Of a stretch of 64,000 nt of DNA, positions 53,891 to 62,761 are shown piece by piece. The notes beneath the pieces are model-generated. The model was given only the letters and a program-made list of their open reading frames with translations. It was not told the origin of the DNA and did no database searches. The first letter of the stretch is position 1. Every line of letters begins with the position of its first letter. Source of the stretch: Zoogloea sp. (lineage in GTDB: Bacteria > Pseudomonadota > Gammaproteobacteria > Burkholderiales > Rhodocyclaceae). The stretch lies in assembly GCF_030157465.1 (NCBI RefSeq), contig NZ_JAOAUU010000005.1, forward strand, positions 28,261-92,260, read 5' to 3'. The translations under genes were made by a program, and so were the position numbers.

Positions 53891-54354
53891 AAACCCGTTG
53901 CCCCTGCTGCGGCACCGCGCTCAGCCTGGACGCCCTGGTTGCCCACGACGATGCCCGCTCGGCACTGGTGTCGGTGTTTGCCCTGGGTGGCCCGCTGGGC
54001 AGCGCCGTGGTGCGCTACCTCGGGCTGTTTCGCCCCGACAAAAACGAGCTGTCCATGGCTCGCGTAGCCAAGATTCTGGCCGAGCTGCTGCCCGACATTC
54101 AGGCCCAGCGCATCACCACGGGCGGACAGGTGTTCGAAGCCCCGCCCGAAGCCTGGGTGTGGGCGGTGGAACAAAGCCTGGCCGCCCGTGACGACGGCCG
54201 CCTCAAGGTGCCCCTTAAAAGCCACAGCTGGCTCTATGCAGTTATCGCCAGCTGGCGCCCAGCCGCCGGGGCGGTGTTGAGCCAGGGCAGCGCAGCGCCG
54301 GTAAAGGGCAGCCGCACCCTGGGGGCGCTGGCCGCGCTGGAGCAGCTCAAATGA
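53887..54354 (+). CDS. Early phage protein with N-terminal zinc-ribbon-like CxxC
   Basis: A 155-residue protein starting MKTRCPCCGTALSLDALVAH, a CPxCG knuckle typical of zinc-ribbon starts though no second pair follows clearly. The rest is helical. The gene overlaps both neighbours by 4 bp. Together with the following gene it resembles replication-accessory pairs of other transposable phages, but function is unproven. Confidence 0.5.
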   Translation: MKTRCPCCGTALSLDALVAHDDARSALVSVFALGGPLGSAVVRYLGLFRPDKNELSMARVAKILAELLPDIQAQRITTGGQVFEAPPEAWVWAVEQSLAARDDGRLKVPLKSHSWLYAVIASWRPAAGAVLSQGSAAPVKGSRTLGALAALEQLK

Positions 54355-54746
54355 TCCCCGACTGGCTGCGCATCCAGATGATTACCGGCCTGCAAAAGCT
54401 GGTGGTGCTGCGCCTGCCCGGCACCCCGCCCGAAGACGCGATCCCCGCGACTGCACAGGTGTGGCTGGAGGCCATGGATCGGCCGTGGATCAAGTGGGAT
54501 CAAGCCCAGGACGCCCGCCGCATCGACCGTGCCTGGCGCCAGCTTTACGCCACGGCCGAACGCTGGCCCGCGCCCAAGCACCTCATCGACCTGCTGGGCA
54601 ACCGCGACCCGCCCAAGGCCTTGCCCGCGCCCCCGATGAGCCCGGCGGAGATCGCCCGCAACAAGGCCCGGCTCAAAGAGTTGATCGAAAAGTTTCGCAC
54701 CGTGAAATCCATTACCCCAACGTCAAACCCCAAACGAGGACAATGA
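54351..54746 (+). CDS. Early phage protein of unknown function
   Basis: A 131-residue protein rich in Trp, Pro and charged residues (MIPDWLRIQMITGLQKLVVL at the start). The central RIDRAWRQLYATAERWPAPKHLIDLL resembles helper-loader-like segments seen in phage replication genes, but I cannot assign a family. It is coupled to the preceding gene and lies 1 bp before the DUF3164 gene. Confidence 0.5.
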   Translation: MIPDWLRIQMITGLQKLVVLRLPGTPPEDAIPATAQVWLEAMDRPWIKWDQAQDARRIDRAWRQLYATAERWPAPKHLIDLLGNRDPPKALPAPPMSPAEIARNKARLKELIEKFRTVKSITPTSNPKRGQ

Positions 54747-54747
54747 C

Positions 54748-55392
54748 ATGACCGCAGCAAACCCCACCCCGACCACTCCCGAAATCCCCTCCGGCCACAT
54801 GCGTGACAGTGCCGGCCGACTTGTGCCCCTCGAACTCATCAAACCCATCGACCTCGAGCGGGACAAGCTCGTTTGCGAGATCGTGCAGGCTGCCCGCAGC
54901 CTCAACGACGCCATCGGCCTCTTCAAGGGCAAGGTGTTCGGTGACATCGAAGCGTTTATCGAACTCTCGTCCGAGCAGTACGGCGTCAAGCCCCGCGGCA
55001 GCGTGGGCAAGGGCAACGTCACGCTCAGCACTTTCGACGGCCGCTACAAAGTGCAGCGCGCAGTATCCGAGTGCATCACGTTCGACGAGCGCCTGGTAGC
55101 TGCCAAGGCCCTGATCGACGAGTGCATCAGCGAGTGGGCGCAGGGCGCCCGCGCCGAACTGCATGTGCTGGTCAATGACGCATTCCAGGTGGACAAGTCG
55201 GGCAACATCGCAACCGGCCGCGTGCTGGCGCTGCGTCGCATCGACATCAAGGACACCCGCTGGCAAAACGCGATGCGGGCGATTGGCGAGGCCGTGCAGG
55301 TAGTCGCAAGCAAAAGCTATGTGCGGGTGTACGAGCGCATCGGCGACAGCGACCGGTACCGCGCCATCCCCCTCGACGTTGCCGCGGTGTAA
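54748..55392 (+). CDS. DUF3164 family protein
   Basis: A 214-residue protein matching DUF3164, common in the early region of Mu-like phages. Marks are MRDSAGRLVPLELIKPID near the N-terminus, YKVQRAVSECITFDERL in the middle and ALRRIDIKDTRWQNAMRAI near the end. Biochemical role is not known to me; location with replication and host-modulating genes is conserved. Confidence 0.8.
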   Translation: MTAANPTPTTPEIPSGHMRDSAGRLVPLELIKPIDLERDKLVCEIVQAARSLNDAIGLFKGKVFGDIEAFIELSSEQYGVKPRGSVGKGNVTLSTFDGRYKVQRAVSECITFDERLVAAKALIDECISEWAQGARAELHVLVNDAFQVDKSGNIATGRVLALRRIDIKDTRWQNAMRAIGEAVQVVASKSYVRVYERIGDSDRYRAIPLDVAAV

Positions 55393-55402
55393 CGGGGGCG
55401 CC

Positions 55403-55717
55403 ATGAACAGCAATCAAACTCCGCGCCCGGCCCTGGCCGTGGCGGCCGTGTCGCTCGAAACGCTGCTGGTTGCGCATGAGGGCATCCACCACGCCTTCTT
55501 CATGGGCGGCGACATGCAGGAAGCGGCCTGGCACACCGCCGCGCTGCTGCGTACCGCGCAGGCCCTGCGCGATGCCATCGGCCCCGGCCTGGTCGATCTC
55601 TCCCTGGTCGAGCAGCTCGCCGAAGACGCCTACGCCACCTATGACCGACCCCGCACTGTGCTGACCCCGGCCGGCATCCAGACCCGGCCTTTGGAAGGGG
55701 GCGGCCATGAAGCATGA
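55403..55717 (+). CDS. Early phage protein of unknown function
   Basis: A 104-residue mainly helical protein (SLETLLVAHEGIHHAFFMGG, then MQEAAWHTAALLRTAQALRD). It starts 10 bp after DUF3164 and overlaps the next gene by 11 bp. No domain recognised. Confidence 0.5.
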   Translation: MNSNQTPRPALAVAAVSLETLLVAHEGIHHAFFMGGDMQEAAWHTAALLRTAQALRDAIGPGLVDLSLVEQLAEDAYATYDRPRTVLTPAGIQTRPLEGGGHEA

Positions 55718-55970
55718 CGCCAAGGGCACGCCCGGCCAGCGCTGGGCACATGCCGTCAATTACCGCAGCCCCCGCGAGTGCTACGCGCAGCAGATCGACG
55801 CCGCCCGCCGCTGCCGCCGCTGCAAATCGTTCGGGATGGTCAATTACATGCGGCGTGATGGCGGCTTCGATGTCCGCACCGTATGCGGCCACCCCTGCGT
55901 TCCTGGCGCCAAGGGCATCAAGATCGACGAGTGCGGCACGTGCAACAACTGGGAGAGAAAAAATGGCTGA
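55707..55970 (+). CDS. Small cysteine-rich early phage protein
   Basis: An 87-residue basic protein with a cysteine array CRRC, then CGHPC, then CGTC, followed by NNWERKNG. The spacing suggests one or two zinc sites. It sits directly before GemA and overlaps it by 8 bp. No function assigned. Confidence 0.55.
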   Translation: MKHDAKGTPGQRWAHAVNYRSPRECYAQQIDAARRCRRCKSFGMVNYMRRDGGFDVRTVCGHPCVPGAKGIKIDECGTCNNWERKNG

Positions 55971-56445
55971 TCTCGTCAAGCACTACCGCACGTTGGTTGG
56001 CATCGCCAAAACCTGGGCACTCAAAACCCTGCCCGGCTGGTCGGACGAGAGCCACCAGGATCTGATCCGGCGGGCCGGGGGCAAGCGTGTTGATGGGCGG
56101 TATTCGGCAACCACGCTGACGCTTTCCCAGCTGCACATCGCCTTGGCGGACTACGAGGCGCGCGGCTGGCCCCGCAAGCCTTACTTTGCCGACAAGCCCA
56201 AGGCCGGCGGCCGGGGCCGGCAGATGGCCGAGCGCCGTGAGGTGCCGCCCCAGGTGGCCCAGCTGCTGCGCCTGTGGGGTTTGCTGGCCAAGGCCGGCAA
56301 GGTGCAGGACGGTGGGCGGGCGGCGCTGCTGGCCTGGTGCGGTCGGCAGATGGGGGGGGAAACCCCGCCCAACTTCGACGCCCTGGCCGTGGCGGAGCGC
56401 ATGCAGCTGATCGAAGCCCTCAAGGCCTGGCTCGCGCGGGAGTAG
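55963..56445 (+). CDS. GemA-like protein (Mu gp16, DUF1018)
   Basis: A 160-residue protein of the GemA/DUF1018 family, with HYRTLVGIAKTWALKTLPGW near the N-terminus and the ALADYEARGWP segment. In Mu, GemA modulates host gene expression and DNA supercoiling. It lies immediately before mor, as in Mu. Confidence 0.8.
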   Translation: MADLVKHYRTLVGIAKTWALKTLPGWSDESHQDLIRRAGGKRVDGRYSATTLTLSQLHIALADYEARGWPRKPYFADKPKAGGRGRQMAERREVPPQVAQLLRLWGLLAKAGKVQDGGRAALLAWCGRQMGGETPPNFDALAVAERMQLIEALKAWLARE

Positions 56446-56450
56446 CTGCC

Positions 56451-56858
56451 ATGGCCACTTATCAATCCCTCGGCTGGCCGGATGTCGACCCCGAGCTGCT
56501 CAAGGGCCTGCCGCCGATACACCGCGCGGTGGTCCGGGCGCTTGGCATTGGCCCGGCTACCCGGTTTTTGACAGAGTACGGCGGGGTCAATCAGCACATT
56601 CCCAAGCGCAAGGCGCGGGCGTTTGGGCTTAGCGAGGCCGAGTTTGCCCGCCTGCGTGAGGCGCTGGCCCGCCACACCGACGCTACCGGCCGTTGCCCGA
56701 TCCCCAAGGTGGACAAGATCTACCGGCAGGCACGGGACGCACAGATCCGGGCCGACCATGCCCGCCAATCGCTCCGCGGGCTCGCCCGCGAGCACTACCT
56801 CACGTCCCGCCAGGTGCAGAACATCGTGCGGGATGAAGACCAGCTGAGCCTGTTTTAA
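56451..56858 (+). CDS. Mor-type transcription activator
   Basis: A 135-residue member of the Mor/C activator family. A dimerisation segment (HRAVVRALGIGPATRFLTEY, GGVNQHIPK) is followed by a C-terminal helix-turn-helix (REHYLTSRQVQNIVRDEDQL). In Mu, Mor activates the middle promoter from a dyad-symmetric site. Only one Mor/C family gene is visible here, and the 14-bp palindromes before both late operons are its likely targets. It is the last gene of the early operon. Confidence 0.83.
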   Translation: MATYQSLGWPDVDPELLKGLPPIHRAVVRALGIGPATRFLTEYGGVNQHIPKRKARAFGLSEAEFARLREALARHTDATGRCPIPKVDKIYRQARDAQIRADHARQSLRGLAREHYLTSRQVQNIVRDEDQLSLF

Positions 56859-57061
56859 GGGCTGATCCGGGGCTGCAGACCCGCGATCAAGCCTTACAGC
56901 CGGCCCCCACGGCCGCAGCCAAGCAATACCCCATTCGAATCGCACGAAACGCGTTTGAAAGGCCTATCCAGCACGATGGACAGCCGTTCGGCCGTCTGGG
57001 CATCAAAAACGCGCCACGGCCGTTTAAATCGCTCGCCTATCCCCGCCCCGTAATCCCCCCA

Positions 57062-57081
57062 CGGGAAACGTTTCCCTCGGT
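57062..57081 (+). promoter_or_regulatory. Right late-promoter element (palindrome GGGAAACGTTTCCC)
   Basis: CGGGAAACGTTTCCCTCGGT lies 51 bp before the I protease start in the 273-bp gap after mor. The 14-bp core is at 57063-57076. The 20-mer is identical to the element before the holin gene (47849-47868, minus strand). A CGAAGATGAC stretch about 27 nt downstream aligns with CGAATAAG at the left site and could be a weak -10 of an activator-dependent promoter. Confidence 0.7.
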
Positions 57082-57131
57082 TTCAAAAAACCGCCCCGGC
57101 CCGAAGATGACTCCACACAACAGGAGTCGCC

Positions 57132-58109
57132 GTGCCACCCAACACCCCCACCGCCGCCGCTGAATCCGTCGCCCTGGCCGCCCTCGTTTTCGAGATCGAT
57201 GCCGGTGCCACCGAAGCGCATCTGCTGCCCCCCGGCCCGTTTCGTGCCGTCGATGGCCGGCCGATCGACGTTACGGCCTGGCAGCTCGACGCCGCCATCG
57301 CCGGCCGGGTGATCACCCGGCAGCGGGCCCGCAGCAACGACACCCTCATCGACTTCGAGCATCAGAGCCTCCGCGCCCGGGAAAACGGCAAGCGCGTCGA
57401 AGCCGCCGGCTGGTTTCGGGATCTCGAATGGCGTGAGGGGCGCGGGCTCTACGCAACCTCCATCCGCTGGGTGGGCGACACCGCGCAGCTCATTGCCGAT
57501 CGCAAGGTGCGCTACGTCTCCACCGTCTTTCTTTACTCCGGCACCAGCGGCGAGGTGCTCGAAATCCTCTCGTTTGCGCTTACCAATACCCCCGCGCTCG
57601 ACGGCCTGGATGCCCTGGCCGAGCTTGCCCGCAGTTTTCTGCCCACCCCCCCTGTCAAGGAACCCACCATGACCCCCGAGCAAATCGCTGCGCTCTCCAC
57701 CGAGCGCGACACCCTCAAGAGCAGCACCGCCGCACTCACCGCCGAGGTCGGCACGCTCAAGGCCAGCGTTGCGGCCCTGACGACCGAGCGCGACACCCTG
57801 CAAGCCAGCGTCGCCGCCGCCGCCGCTGAAAAAGTAACGGCCGCCCTGGCCGCAGAAAAGCAGCAGCACACCGACCTGGTAACCGCCGCCCTTGGCGATG
57901 GCCGCTTGCCGCCGACGCTCAAGGGCTGGGCTGAAAAGCAGTCCCTGGCCGCCCTGACTGAGTTTTTGGGAGCTGCTGCACCGCTCGCCGCGGCCGGTGG
58001 CCGCCAAGGCGGCGGCGCCCCGGCCGGCAAGGGCCTCACCGCCGAAGAGACCGCCATGTGCTCCCGCATGGGCGTCTCGGCCGACGAATACGCCAAGGCC
58101 AAGGCCTGA
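57132..58109 (+). CDS. Prohead protease with C-terminal scaffold, Mu I-like
   Basis: A 325-residue protein from a GTG with CAGGAG 6 nt upstream. The N-terminal 170 residues are the Mu I-type prohead protease (TLIDFEHQSLRARENGKRVE, then AAGWFRDLEWREGRGLYATS; YVSTVFLYSG). The C-terminal half is an alanine-rich coiled-coil scaffold (TLKSSTAALTAEVGTLKASV). The protease removes scaffold during head maturation. It is the first gene of the rightward late operon. Confidence 0.87.
   Translation: MPPNTPTAAAESVALAALVFEIDAGATEAHLLPPGPFRAVDGRPIDVTAWQLDAAIAGRVITRQRARSNDTLIDFEHQSLRARENGKRVEAAGWFRDLEWREGRGLYATSIRWVGDTAQLIADRKVRYVSTVFLYSGTSGEVLEILSFALTNTPALDGLDALAELARSFLPTPPVKEPTMTPEQIAALSTERDTLKSSTAALTAEVGTLKASVAALTTERDTLQASVAAAAAEKVTAALAAEKQQHTDLVTAALGDGRLPPTLKGWAEKQSLAALTEFLGAAAPLAAAGGRQGGGAPAGKGLTAEETAMCSRMGVSADEYAKAKA
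57669..58109 (+). CDS. Possible separate scaffold protein from internal start (Mu Z-like)
   Basis: An in-frame ATG at 57669 (MTPEQIAALSTERDTLK) is preceded by AAGGA at suitable spacing and begins exactly where the protease domain ends. In Mu the scaffold Z is made from an internal start within I. This 146-residue product would be the free scaffold. Support is motif and analogy only. Confidence 0.55.
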   Translation: MTPEQIAALSTERDTLKSSTAALTAEVGTLKASVAALTTERDTLQASVAAAAAEKVTAALAAEKQQHTDLVTAALGDGRLPPTLKGWAEKQSLAALTEFLGAAAPLAAAGGRQGGGAPAGKGLTAEETAMCSRMGVSADEYAKAKA

Positions 58110-58141
58110 CCCCACACCCCTGACACAACCCGGAGAACCCC

Positions 58142-59044
58142 ATGCTCACCGCTGCTCAACTCGCCGCACTGCACACAACCCTTAAAGCCCGCTTTAACGC
58201 CGGCTTGGCCCTGACCAAGGAAGAATGGCGCCAGGTCGCCGGCTACATCACCAGCTCTAGCAAGAGCAACACCTACGCCTGGCTCACCCAGTTCCCGGCC
58301 TTCCGGGAGTGGGTTGGCAGCCGCCTGCACAAGGCCGTGGCCGAAATGGCTTACACGGTGCCCAACCGCAAGTTCGAAGCCACCATCGACATCCCGCGCA
58401 CGGAGATCGAAGACGACGATTTTGGCCATTACGGCGACGTCGCGTCGGGCTACGGCCAGTCGGTGCGCGATCTGCAAAACGACCTGATCTTCCAAGCCAT
58501 CAAAAACGGCTTCAGCTCGCTGTGCTACGACGGCCAGTATTTTTTCGACACCGATCACCCGGTTTACGCAAACGAGGACGGCACGGGCGCGGTCACCCCC
58601 GAGAGCAACATGCAGGCTGGCGTGCTGGAGCCCTGGGTGCTGATGTGCACCGAGCGGGCGCCGAAGGCTATCTATATGCAAGAGCGCATCAAGCCCCAGT
58701 TTGATGCGGTCACCAGCGCGAACAACCCCAACGTGTTCGACCTGGACGTGTACAGCTTTGGCGGGCGCTGGCGTGGTGCCGCGGCTTACGGTTTTTGGCA
58801 GCTGGCCCAGGCCAGCAAGGCCGCGCTCACCGCCGCCAACTTCAACGACGCGTTCAAGGCCATGGAAAAGCGCAAGGGCGACGGCGGCCGGCTGCTGGGT
58901 GTTTCGCCCGATCTGCTGGTGGTGGGCCCCGACAACCGCGTTGCAGCCGAGCAGCTGCTCAAGGCCCGCGATTTGCCCGGCGGTGGCAGCAACACCAACT
59001 TCGAAAAAGTGAAGCTCGTCGTTACCCCGTGGCTGGCCCTGTAA
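58142..59044 (+). CDS. Major head subunit, Mu T-like
   Basis: A 300-residue major capsid protein matching Mu gpT: TSSSKSNTYAWLTQFPAFRE, then WVGSR near the N-terminus, FEATIDIPRTEIEDDDFGHY, and FFDTDHPV in the middle. It forms the icosahedral shell. It follows the protease/scaffold gene by 32 bp in the usual order. Confidence 0.92.
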   Translation: MLTAAQLAALHTTLKARFNAGLALTKEEWRQVAGYITSSSKSNTYAWLTQFPAFREWVGSRLHKAVAEMAYTVPNRKFEATIDIPRTEIEDDDFGHYGDVASGYGQSVRDLQNDLIFQAIKNGFSSLCYDGQYFFDTDHPVYANEDGTGAVTPESNMQAGVLEPWVLMCTERAPKAIYMQERIKPQFDAVTSANNPNVFDLDVYSFGGRWRGAAAYGFWQLAQASKAALTAANFNDAFKAMEKRKGDGGRLLGVSPDLLVVGPDNRVAAEQLLKARDLPGGGSNTNFEKVKLVVTPWLAL

Positions 59045-59067
59045 GCCACCCCTCGAAAGGACTCCCC

Positions 59068-59742
59068 ATGAAAACCCTGTATGTACGCGTGGCCGTGAAG
59101 AATGTTGAACGCTTCAACCGGGCCGGCCACACCTTTACCCGCGCCTGGATGCGCTTGACCAATGTGGATGAGGCGACCGCGCGTCGCCTTGCCGAAGAGC
59201 AGATGCTGGAGGTGAGCGAGCAAGAGCCCGAAGGGTTCGAACCCACCGCCGAGGGCGGCTCGCCCCTCCAGCAGGCTGCTCCCGTGGGCGGCACCGCCCT
59301 CGAGCGCACGATCATCGACATCGTGGGCACTCAGCTCAGCACGTCGACGCTCGACGCCATCTTCGACGCCATCTCCAGCCACTTTGAGCTTGACCGCCGC
59401 GCTGACCGCGAAGAAGCCGGCCGCGAGATCAAGGTGCGCCTTGCCGAAATCGACCAGCTTCAGGCCGACCTGACCGCTGCCCGCGAGGCGCTCGCCAGCG
59501 TCAGTGCCGAGTTTTCCGACACCAAGGTACGCCTGGCCAATGCACTGGATGACCATGCGCACCTGGTGCAGGCCTACGAGGCCCTCAAGCGCATCGTCGA
59601 TAACCCGGTGGAGGCCGCGCAGGACAACGCCGCCGCTACCGACGCGGTGCTCGACAAGGGCGACGCGGTACTCGACAAGCTCAAGGCCGCCGTCGAGCCC
59701 GCGCCCGACGACACCGCCAAGCCCAAGAAAGCGGGCAAGTAA
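59068..59742 (+). CDS. Mu-like FluMu gp35-type protein
   Basis: A 224-residue protein. The N-terminal 50 residues (MKTLYVRVAVKNVERFNRAG, TFTRAWMRLTNVDEATARRL) match the FluMu N-terminal domain found after the major head gene. A linker and long coiled coil (EIDQLQADLTAAREALASVS) follow, ending in a Lys/Pro-rich tail. Likely a minor head or connector protein; exact role unknown. Confidence 0.7.
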   Translation: MKTLYVRVAVKNVERFNRAGHTFTRAWMRLTNVDEATARRLAEEQMLEVSEQEPEGFEPTAEGGSPLQQAAPVGGTALERTIIDIVGTQLSTSTLDAIFDAISSHFELDRRADREEAGREIKVRLAEIDQLQADLTAAREALASVSAEFSDTKVRLANALDDHAHLVQAYEALKRIVDNPVEAAQDNAAATDAVLDKGDAVLDKLKAAVEPAPDDTAKPKKAGK

Positions 59743-59745
59743 GCC

Positions 59746-60231
59746 ATGTTCGCCACCCGCCTTGACCTGCTGGCCCGGGGCAGTGCCAACCGCATTGCGC
59801 AGCTTGCGGTGCCCACCGACATGCAGATGCAGCCGCTCGACGCCGTGCGGGCTGTGCTGCAGGGCACCGACGTGGCGAGCTACCCGGCCGACCAGCGGCC
59901 CGCCCTGGCGGGTGCGCTCGACAAAGTCGACAAGGCTCTGCTGGACGCCGATGCGCTGATCTTCAGCTACGGCATCCCCGCGGACGTGCTCACTAGCCTG
60001 CTGGCCAGGCTGGCCAGCACCGTGGCCCTGTTTTACCTGGCCGGCAACAAGGCCACGAAGGAGGAAACCGAGGCCTATCAAGCCGCGCTGGCCACGCTCA
60101 AAGCCCACGCCCGGGGGGAAATCAATTTGATCCCCGCGGCACCCGATGCGCCGGCGCTGGAAAGTGACCTGGCCATCATCACCAGCAACCCCAGCCGCTA
60201 CGGCCGCAGCGCCCCCCTCGAGGACGCCTGA
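59746..60231 (+). CDS. DUF1320 family head-tail connector (Mu gp36-like)
   Basis: A 161-residue helical protein of the DUF1320 (Mu gp36) type: MFATRLDLLARGSANRIAQL at the start, DADALIFSYGIPADV, ending SNPSRYGRSAPLEDA. It probably forms part of the neck between head and tail. It overlaps the next gene by 1 bp (TGATG). Confidence 0.78.
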   Translation: MFATRLDLLARGSANRIAQLAVPTDMQMQPLDAVRAVLQGTDVASYPADQRPALAGALDKVDKALLDADALIFSYGIPADVLTSLLARLASTVALFYLAGNKATKEETEAYQAALATLKAHARGEINLIPAAPDAPALESDLAIITSNPSRYGRSAPLEDA

Positions 60232-60707
60232 TGATTTCCCTCACGCCCCTCGTCGAGCACCTGCGGCCGCAGCCGGCCGGCTTTGCGCACTTGTGGTTTC
60301 GGCTGGTTGGGCAGGCTGCCGACTATGCCCAGCTGCATGTTCAAGAGCTGCCTTTGCCCGCCTGCTGGGTGGTGCGGGCCGCCGACCAGGTGCAGCGCGC
60401 CGGGGAGCGTGCAGCAAACGGCAGCTTTGCTTTTGACGTGGTGATCGCGATCGAAAACGTGCGCATGTCCGACACCCGCAGCACTGATGACGATCTGCTC
60501 GACTACCGCCGCGCAGTGCTTGCACGCCTGGAAGGGTGGGAAATCGAACCGAACGTGCGCCCCATCCAGTGGCGGGGCGGCAAGGCGCTGGAATACACCG
60601 ATGGCGACATCTACTGGGCCGACCGCTACACCCTCGACGCGCTTGTTACCAATTACCTGCCGGACCCGCTCCCATTTGGCGGCCTGGCCAACACCGGAGA
60701 TATCTAA
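60231..60707 (+). CDS. Mu gp37-like tail terminator protein
   Basis: A 158-residue protein in the position of Mu gp37, between DUF1320 and the sheath. It has strand-rich segments (CWVVRAADQVQRAG, FAFDVVIAIENVRMSD, RRAVLARLEGWEI) typical of tail-terminator folds. Family identity is from order and pattern rather than strong motifs. Confidence 0.68.
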   Translation: MISLTPLVEHLRPQPAGFAHLWFRLVGQAADYAQLHVQELPLPACWVVRAADQVQRAGERAANGSFAFDVVIAIENVRMSDTRSTDDDLLDYRRAVLARLEGWEIEPNVRPIQWRGGKALEYTDGDIYWADRYTLDALVTNYLPDPLPFGGLANTGDI

Positions 60708-62162
60708 GTGATCAACTTCAACACGATCCCCGCCGCCCTGCGTTACCCCGGCGTGTATGTGGAGGTGGATGGCAGCAAAGCCAGCCTTGGCGCCGACATT
60801 CCCGCCGTGCTGCTGGTGGGCCAAAAGCTGGCCGCTGGCAATGCCGCCGCGGGCGAGGTGGTGCAGATTTCCAGCGTGCAGGACGCCATCAACAAGGCCG
60901 GCGCCGGCTCTATGCTCGCGCAGATGGTGGCCCGCTACCGCGCCATCGACCCCACGCTCGACCTCTACATCCTGCCCTATGCCGACAACGCCGTTGGCGT
61001 GGCCGCCACAAGCACGATCACGGTAACCGCTGCCCCCACGGCAGCCGGCACCCTGTCGATCTACGTAGCCGGCAAGCTGGTGAGCGTGGGCATTACGGCC
61101 GGCATGGCCGTGGCGGCAGTGGCCACCGCCATCGCCGCCGCATTCACGGTTGCGGACATCCCGGTAACCGCGACCGCCAACGCCGCGGTGGTAACGCTCG
61201 CCGCCCGGCACAAGGGCACGGTGGGCAACGATATCGACGTACGCCTCAACCTGTACCGCGAGAGCACGCCCACCGGGCTGGCCGTGACCATCGTCGGCAT
61301 GACCGGCGGATCGGGAAACCCCGCGGTGGGCGACCTGGCGGCGATCATCGGCCAGCGCTGGTTTCGCTACGTGGCGCTGGGCTTTGCCGACACCGCCACG
61401 CTCACGGCCTTCGAGACCGAATCCACCCGCCGCTATGCCCCGCCGGTGCAGCAAGGCTTTCGGGCCTTTATGGCTTTCCGGGGTGACTCGGCAGCCGCTA
61501 CCGCTTTCGGCCAGGCGCGCAACGGCGTGCATATGTGCTGCCTGGCCATCGGCACCAACCCCACCTGCACGTGGGAAGCCGCGGCCATTCTTGCGGCCAG
61601 CGCCGCGCCGGCCCTTTACAACAACCCGGTTCAAAGCCTTGAGGGCCGTGCGCTGACCGGCCTGGTGGGCGTGAGCTACTTCGACTGGACGCAAGCCAAC
61701 AGCCTGCTGTTCAAGGGCATGAGCGTGATGACCGTGGCCCGGGACGGCACCTGCGCTATCAAGCGCCTGGTGAGCATGTACCAGACCAAGCCGGACGGCA
61801 GCGCCGACGACACCTGGCTCGACATCAACACCGCCGAAGTGATGGAGCGCATCCGCTACGAGCAGATTCGCGGCGCGGCGACACGCTTTACCGGCACGGC
61901 CGTGGCCAAGAACAACGAGGGCTACCGGCCGGGCCTGCGCATCACGACTGTTGATGACGTGCGCGCCTACCTGCTCACGCTCTACCGCGAAACGCTGATG
62001 CGCAACTACGGCTGGGTGCAGGCCTACGACTACTACAAGAGCACCCTGGTTGTTGAACAGGACACTACCAACCCCAGCCGCATCAACTACCGCGACACCC
62101 CGGTGTTGCTGTCGCCCTGGTACGTGCTGGCCGGCCGCGGCGAGTTTCAAAAGGCGGTGTGA
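60708..62162 (+). CDS. Tail sheath protein, Mu L-like
   Basis: A 484-residue contractile tail sheath starting at a GTG. The N-terminal IPAALRYPGVYVEVDGSKA and the C-terminal TPVLLSPWYVLAGRGEFQKA are typical of the family. The inner alanine/valine-rich region (about 105-160) is an inserted-domain-like section. Contraction drives the tube through the envelope, so the virion is myovirus-type. Confidence 0.88.
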   Translation: MINFNTIPAALRYPGVYVEVDGSKASLGADIPAVLLVGQKLAAGNAAAGEVVQISSVQDAINKAGAGSMLAQMVARYRAIDPTLDLYILPYADNAVGVAATSTITVTAAPTAAGTLSIYVAGKLVSVGITAGMAVAAVATAIAAAFTVADIPVTATANAAVVTLAARHKGTVGNDIDVRLNLYRESTPTGLAVTIVGMTGGSGNPAVGDLAAIIGQRWFRYVALGFADTATLTAFETESTRRYAPPVQQGFRAFMAFRGDSAAATAFGQARNGVHMCCLAIGTNPTCTWEAAAILAASAAPALYNNPVQSLEGRALTGLVGVSYFDWTQANSLLFKGMSVMTVARDGTCAIKRLVSMYQTKPDGSADDTWLDINTAEVMERIRYEQIRGAATRFTGTAVAKNNEGYRPGLRITTVDDVRAYLLTLYRETLMRNYGWVQAYDYYKSTLVVEQDTTNPSRINYRDTPVLLSPWYVLAGRGEFQKAV

Positions 62163-62163
62163 C

Positions 62164-62361
62164 ATGCCGGCCACCCCGCTTGACCTTGCCCTGTTTTGCC
62201 TTGCGGTATCCGTGGTGGCTGGCTGGCTGGTGTGGGTGGCCATCCCCTGGCTCGTCGATCAGATCGCCGGCAACTGGCTTGTGGCCTGCATCGTCTGGCC
62301 CCTGATCTTCGCCCTGGCCTGGCCCGTTCTGGCCCCTCTCATCCACGCGCTAACGGCCTGA
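62164..62361 (+). CDS. Small two-helix membrane protein between sheath and tube genes
   Basis: A 65-residue, almost wholly hydrophobic protein (LDLALFCLAVSVVAGWLVWV and WLVACIVWPLIFALAWPVLA). It starts 1 bp after the sheath stop. A membrane protein here is not part of the Mu order. It could act in exclusion or host envelope alteration, or be a second holin-like protein; nothing decides among them. Confidence 0.5.
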   Translation: MPATPLDLALFCLAVSVVAGWLVWVAIPWLVDQIAGNWLVACIVWPLIFALAWPVLAPLIHALTA

Positions 62362-62388
62362 CAAGGGCCCTTCAAAGGACATTCGAAC

Positions 62389-62751
62389 ATGGCTCAACTC
62401 AACAACATCCGCAGCATTTCCGTACCGAGCATCGGCAAGCTGCCCCTCGCAGACAAGCCCGGCACCTTCACTCCCAGCGGCACCACCCGCACCCACAAAG
62501 CCGGCCGGCTTGCGCAGGACGGCGGCTACACGGAGACCAGCACCCCGGCCAAGCTGGACCTATCCATCAACCTTCAAGGCGGCATCAGCATCGACGCCCT
62601 CAACGACATCAAGGACGAAGACGTGATCGTGCGCCTGGCAGACGGCGCTGTTTACATGCTCAGCCAGGCGTTCGTAACCGGTCCGATCGGGGTTGGCGAG
62701 GGCGATTCGAGCCTCACCATAATGGCCAACGTCTCCGAGCGCATCGGCTAA
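62389..62751 (+). CDS. Tail tube protein, Mu M-like
   Basis: A 120-residue tail tube protein: RISVP-type start (NNIRSISVPSIGKLPLADKP), TPAKLDLSINLQGGISIDAL in the middle and an end of DSSLTIMANVSERIG. It builds the inner tube inside the sheath. Start is in good context after AAAGGACATTCGAAC. Confidence 0.85.
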   Translation: MAQLNNIRSISVPSIGKLPLADKPGTFTPSGTTRTHKAGRLAQDGGYTETSTPAKLDLSINLQGGISIDALNDIKDEDVIVRLADGAVYMLSQAFVTGPIGVGEGDSSLTIMANVSERIG

Positions 62752-62761
62752 GGGGCACGCC

